A stretch of 64,000 nucleotides of DNA from assembly GCF_910592395.1 (NCBI RefSeq), contig NC_088322.1, positions 8,489,431 to 8,553,430 on the forward strand. The letters are read 5' to 3'. Source of the stretch: Lineus longissimus. Its lineage: Eukaryota; Nemertea; Pilidiophora; Heteronemertea; Lineidae. Below are positions 63,960 through 64,000 of the stretch, piece after piece. The position numbers were made by a program, and so were the translations under genes. The first letter of the stretch is position 1. Every line of letters begins with the position of its first letter. The notes below the pieces were generated by a model. The model worked only from the letters and a program-made list of their open reading frames with translations. It searched no databases and was not told where the DNA came from.

Positions 63960-64000
63960 CTCGAGGTGGAAAGATTGTTATTGTTATGACAAATTGTTTG

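Noticed and set aside
1-64000. tRNA genes
   Set aside because: A scan by eye for B-box-like GGTTCGAnTCC with a matching A box found none. The few ttcga strings lie in exons or lack any cloverleaf.

Overview
This is metazoan nuclear DNA. Genes are split by many short introns with GT..AG ends, coding exons are small islands in AT-rich sequence, and the rest is crowded with short inverted-repeat (MITE-like) elements and minisatellites. Gene content (GMPPA, a SOCS6/7-class protein, NOP58, a front-end fatty acid desaturase) and repeat style fit a marine invertebrate or basal deuterostome. The sequence does not fix the phylum.

Layout. (1) 1-146: last coding piece of an unrecognised + strand gene, followed by about 5 kb of repeats. 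(2) 5398-14931 (+): complete GMPPA, 9 coding exons, 421 aa. (3) 15.7-23.6 kb: minisatellites, including a 45-bp-monomer satellite that switches orientation at about 19.48 kb. (4) 25073-31046 (-): SOCS6/7-class gene, 4 coding exons, 1718 aa, with a single 1534-codon first coding exon. (5) 38664-46138 (+): complete NOP58, 13 coding exons, 563 aa, with ten candidate box C/D snoRNAs spread over its 12 introns. (6) 47.1-50.9 kb: a 50-bp minisatellite, a GC-rich island and a second array of the same 45-bp satellite. (7) 54173-62919 (-): complete cytochrome-b5 front-end desaturase, 10 coding exons, 433 aa, with four copies of a TTAA-flanked MITE in or beside it. (8) 63574-63959 (+): a two-exon 94-aa gene of unknown function, divergent from the desaturase across a 654-bp gap that contains a perfect CRE.

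The most informative part is NOP58. This box C/D snoRNP core protein carries its own class of guide RNA in most introns. By hand pairing, two snoRNAs match the 18S site of vertebrate SNORD11 (human G509), three match that of SNORD70 (human A512), and three match an 18S 3'-end site (human A1678, the SNORD82 site). Two further paralogous candidates have no target I can assign. SNORD11 and SNORD70 also lie in NOP58 introns in human, so this host-guide link looks ancient, while the copy number and the SNORD82-type guides in this host look lineage-specific. rRNA positions and human host genes are recalled, not searched.

Gene models were assembled by hand from splice consensus, reading-phase continuity and family alignment. 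Every junction of the four main genes keeps frame.
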